A stretch of DNA of 64,000 nucleotides, taken from Botryobacter ruber (lineage in GTDB: Bacteria; Bacteroidota; Bacteroidia; Cytophagales; Hymenobacteraceae). The position numbers and the translations under genes were made by a program. The notes under the pieces were generated by a model. The model was not told the origin of the DNA and ran no database searches. It worked only from the letters and a program-made list of their open reading frames with translations. Location: assembly GCF_003347595.2 (NCBI RefSeq), contig NZ_QCZK02000015.1:124001-188000 (forward strand), written 5' to 3'. Numbering within the stretch: position 1 is the first letter of the stretch; every line of letters begins with the position of its first letter. Shown here piece by piece: positions 63,886 through 64,000 of the stretch.

Positions 63886-64000
63886 CTTCCTCGTAAAACT
63901 CGATGAGCGCCGCAAAATAGCTTTCGGTCCAGCCGGCGGATATGTCGTCGTAATCCTGGTCGGGGATGTTGGTGTGGCGGAGTTCTACGGAAGTGCCGGC
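63880..64000 (-). CDS. SRPBCC (AHSA1-type) domain protein, N-terminus cut by window edge
   Basis: The last 39 codons are visible: TSVELRHTNIPDQDYDD, then AGWTESYFAALIEFYEEE. This is the usual C-terminal strand and long helix of Aha1/START-like SRPBCC proteins, which bind hydrophobic ligands. Most of the gene lies beyond the window. Confidence 0.8.

Overview
The window looks like a chromosome segment of a Bacteroidota bacterium, most likely Cytophagales close to Hymenobacteraceae (Pontibacter or Rufibacter type). This is an inference from gene content. The markers are a TonB-dependent receptor paired with a DUF4249 lipoprotein, a type IX secretion (T9SS) sorting domain, ECF sigma factors followed by small membrane partners, a transketolase split into two subunits, PaaN, DUF885, DUF4136 and DUF5777 proteins, TAnnTTTG promoter boxes, and many GTG or TTG starts. 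There is no rRNA operon, CRISPR array, recognisable transposase, integrase or prophage.

Layout. 0-10 kb: a truncated PAS histidine kinase, a membrane molybdopterin oxidoreductase, the overlapping set FAH hydrolase / M23 peptidase / Bcp peroxiredoxin, and the two transketolase subunits separated by a terminator and a VWA-domain gene. 10-15 kb: an ECF sigma operon, a DUF885 peptidase gene broken by one in-frame TAA, PepE and DUF4256. 15-18.4 kb: a Fic gene broken by one in-frame TAG, then an AT-rich stretch with two small genes that has the architecture of integron gene cassettes. 18-29 kb: an MBL hydrolase, a Dph6-like ATPase, TonB receptor plus DUF4249, a class III aminotransferase, and an HlyD/DUF4956 pair. 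29.6-34.4 kb: a stressosome-type module (RsbR, RsbS, RsbT, SpoIIE-type phosphatase) followed by a histidine kinase with two ATPase domains and a convergent single-domain response regulator. 35-42.5 kb: PaaN with a candidate operator, ABC-F ATPase, 2H phosphoesterase, deoxyhypusine synthase-like protein and HslV. 42.8-49.7 kb: a second sigma operon whose partner gene joins an anti-sigma-like N-terminus to a beta-barrel, two tRNAs, and a set of periplasmic redox or outer-membrane proteins. 49.8-64 kb: SucC, AI-2E transporter, LolD-like ATPase, an AT-rich accessory patch, RecQ, several envelope proteins, and a truncated SRPBCC gene.

The most striking non-coding feature is a GC-rich repeat of about 30 bp with core GGCTGTGGTGGCAGGTGCAG. 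About 20 copies lie on both strands, almost all between genes; one forms the 3' end of the AI-2E transporter CDS. Several palindromic repeat families and a long inverted repeat of 8-bp units add to this. The best candidate for an under-described system is the cassette array at 16.5-17.6 kb. The two cassettes' own ends are complementary (GCACAAC with GTTGTGC, and TGCCAAC with GTTGGCA), as expected for attC sites, although no integrase is visible.
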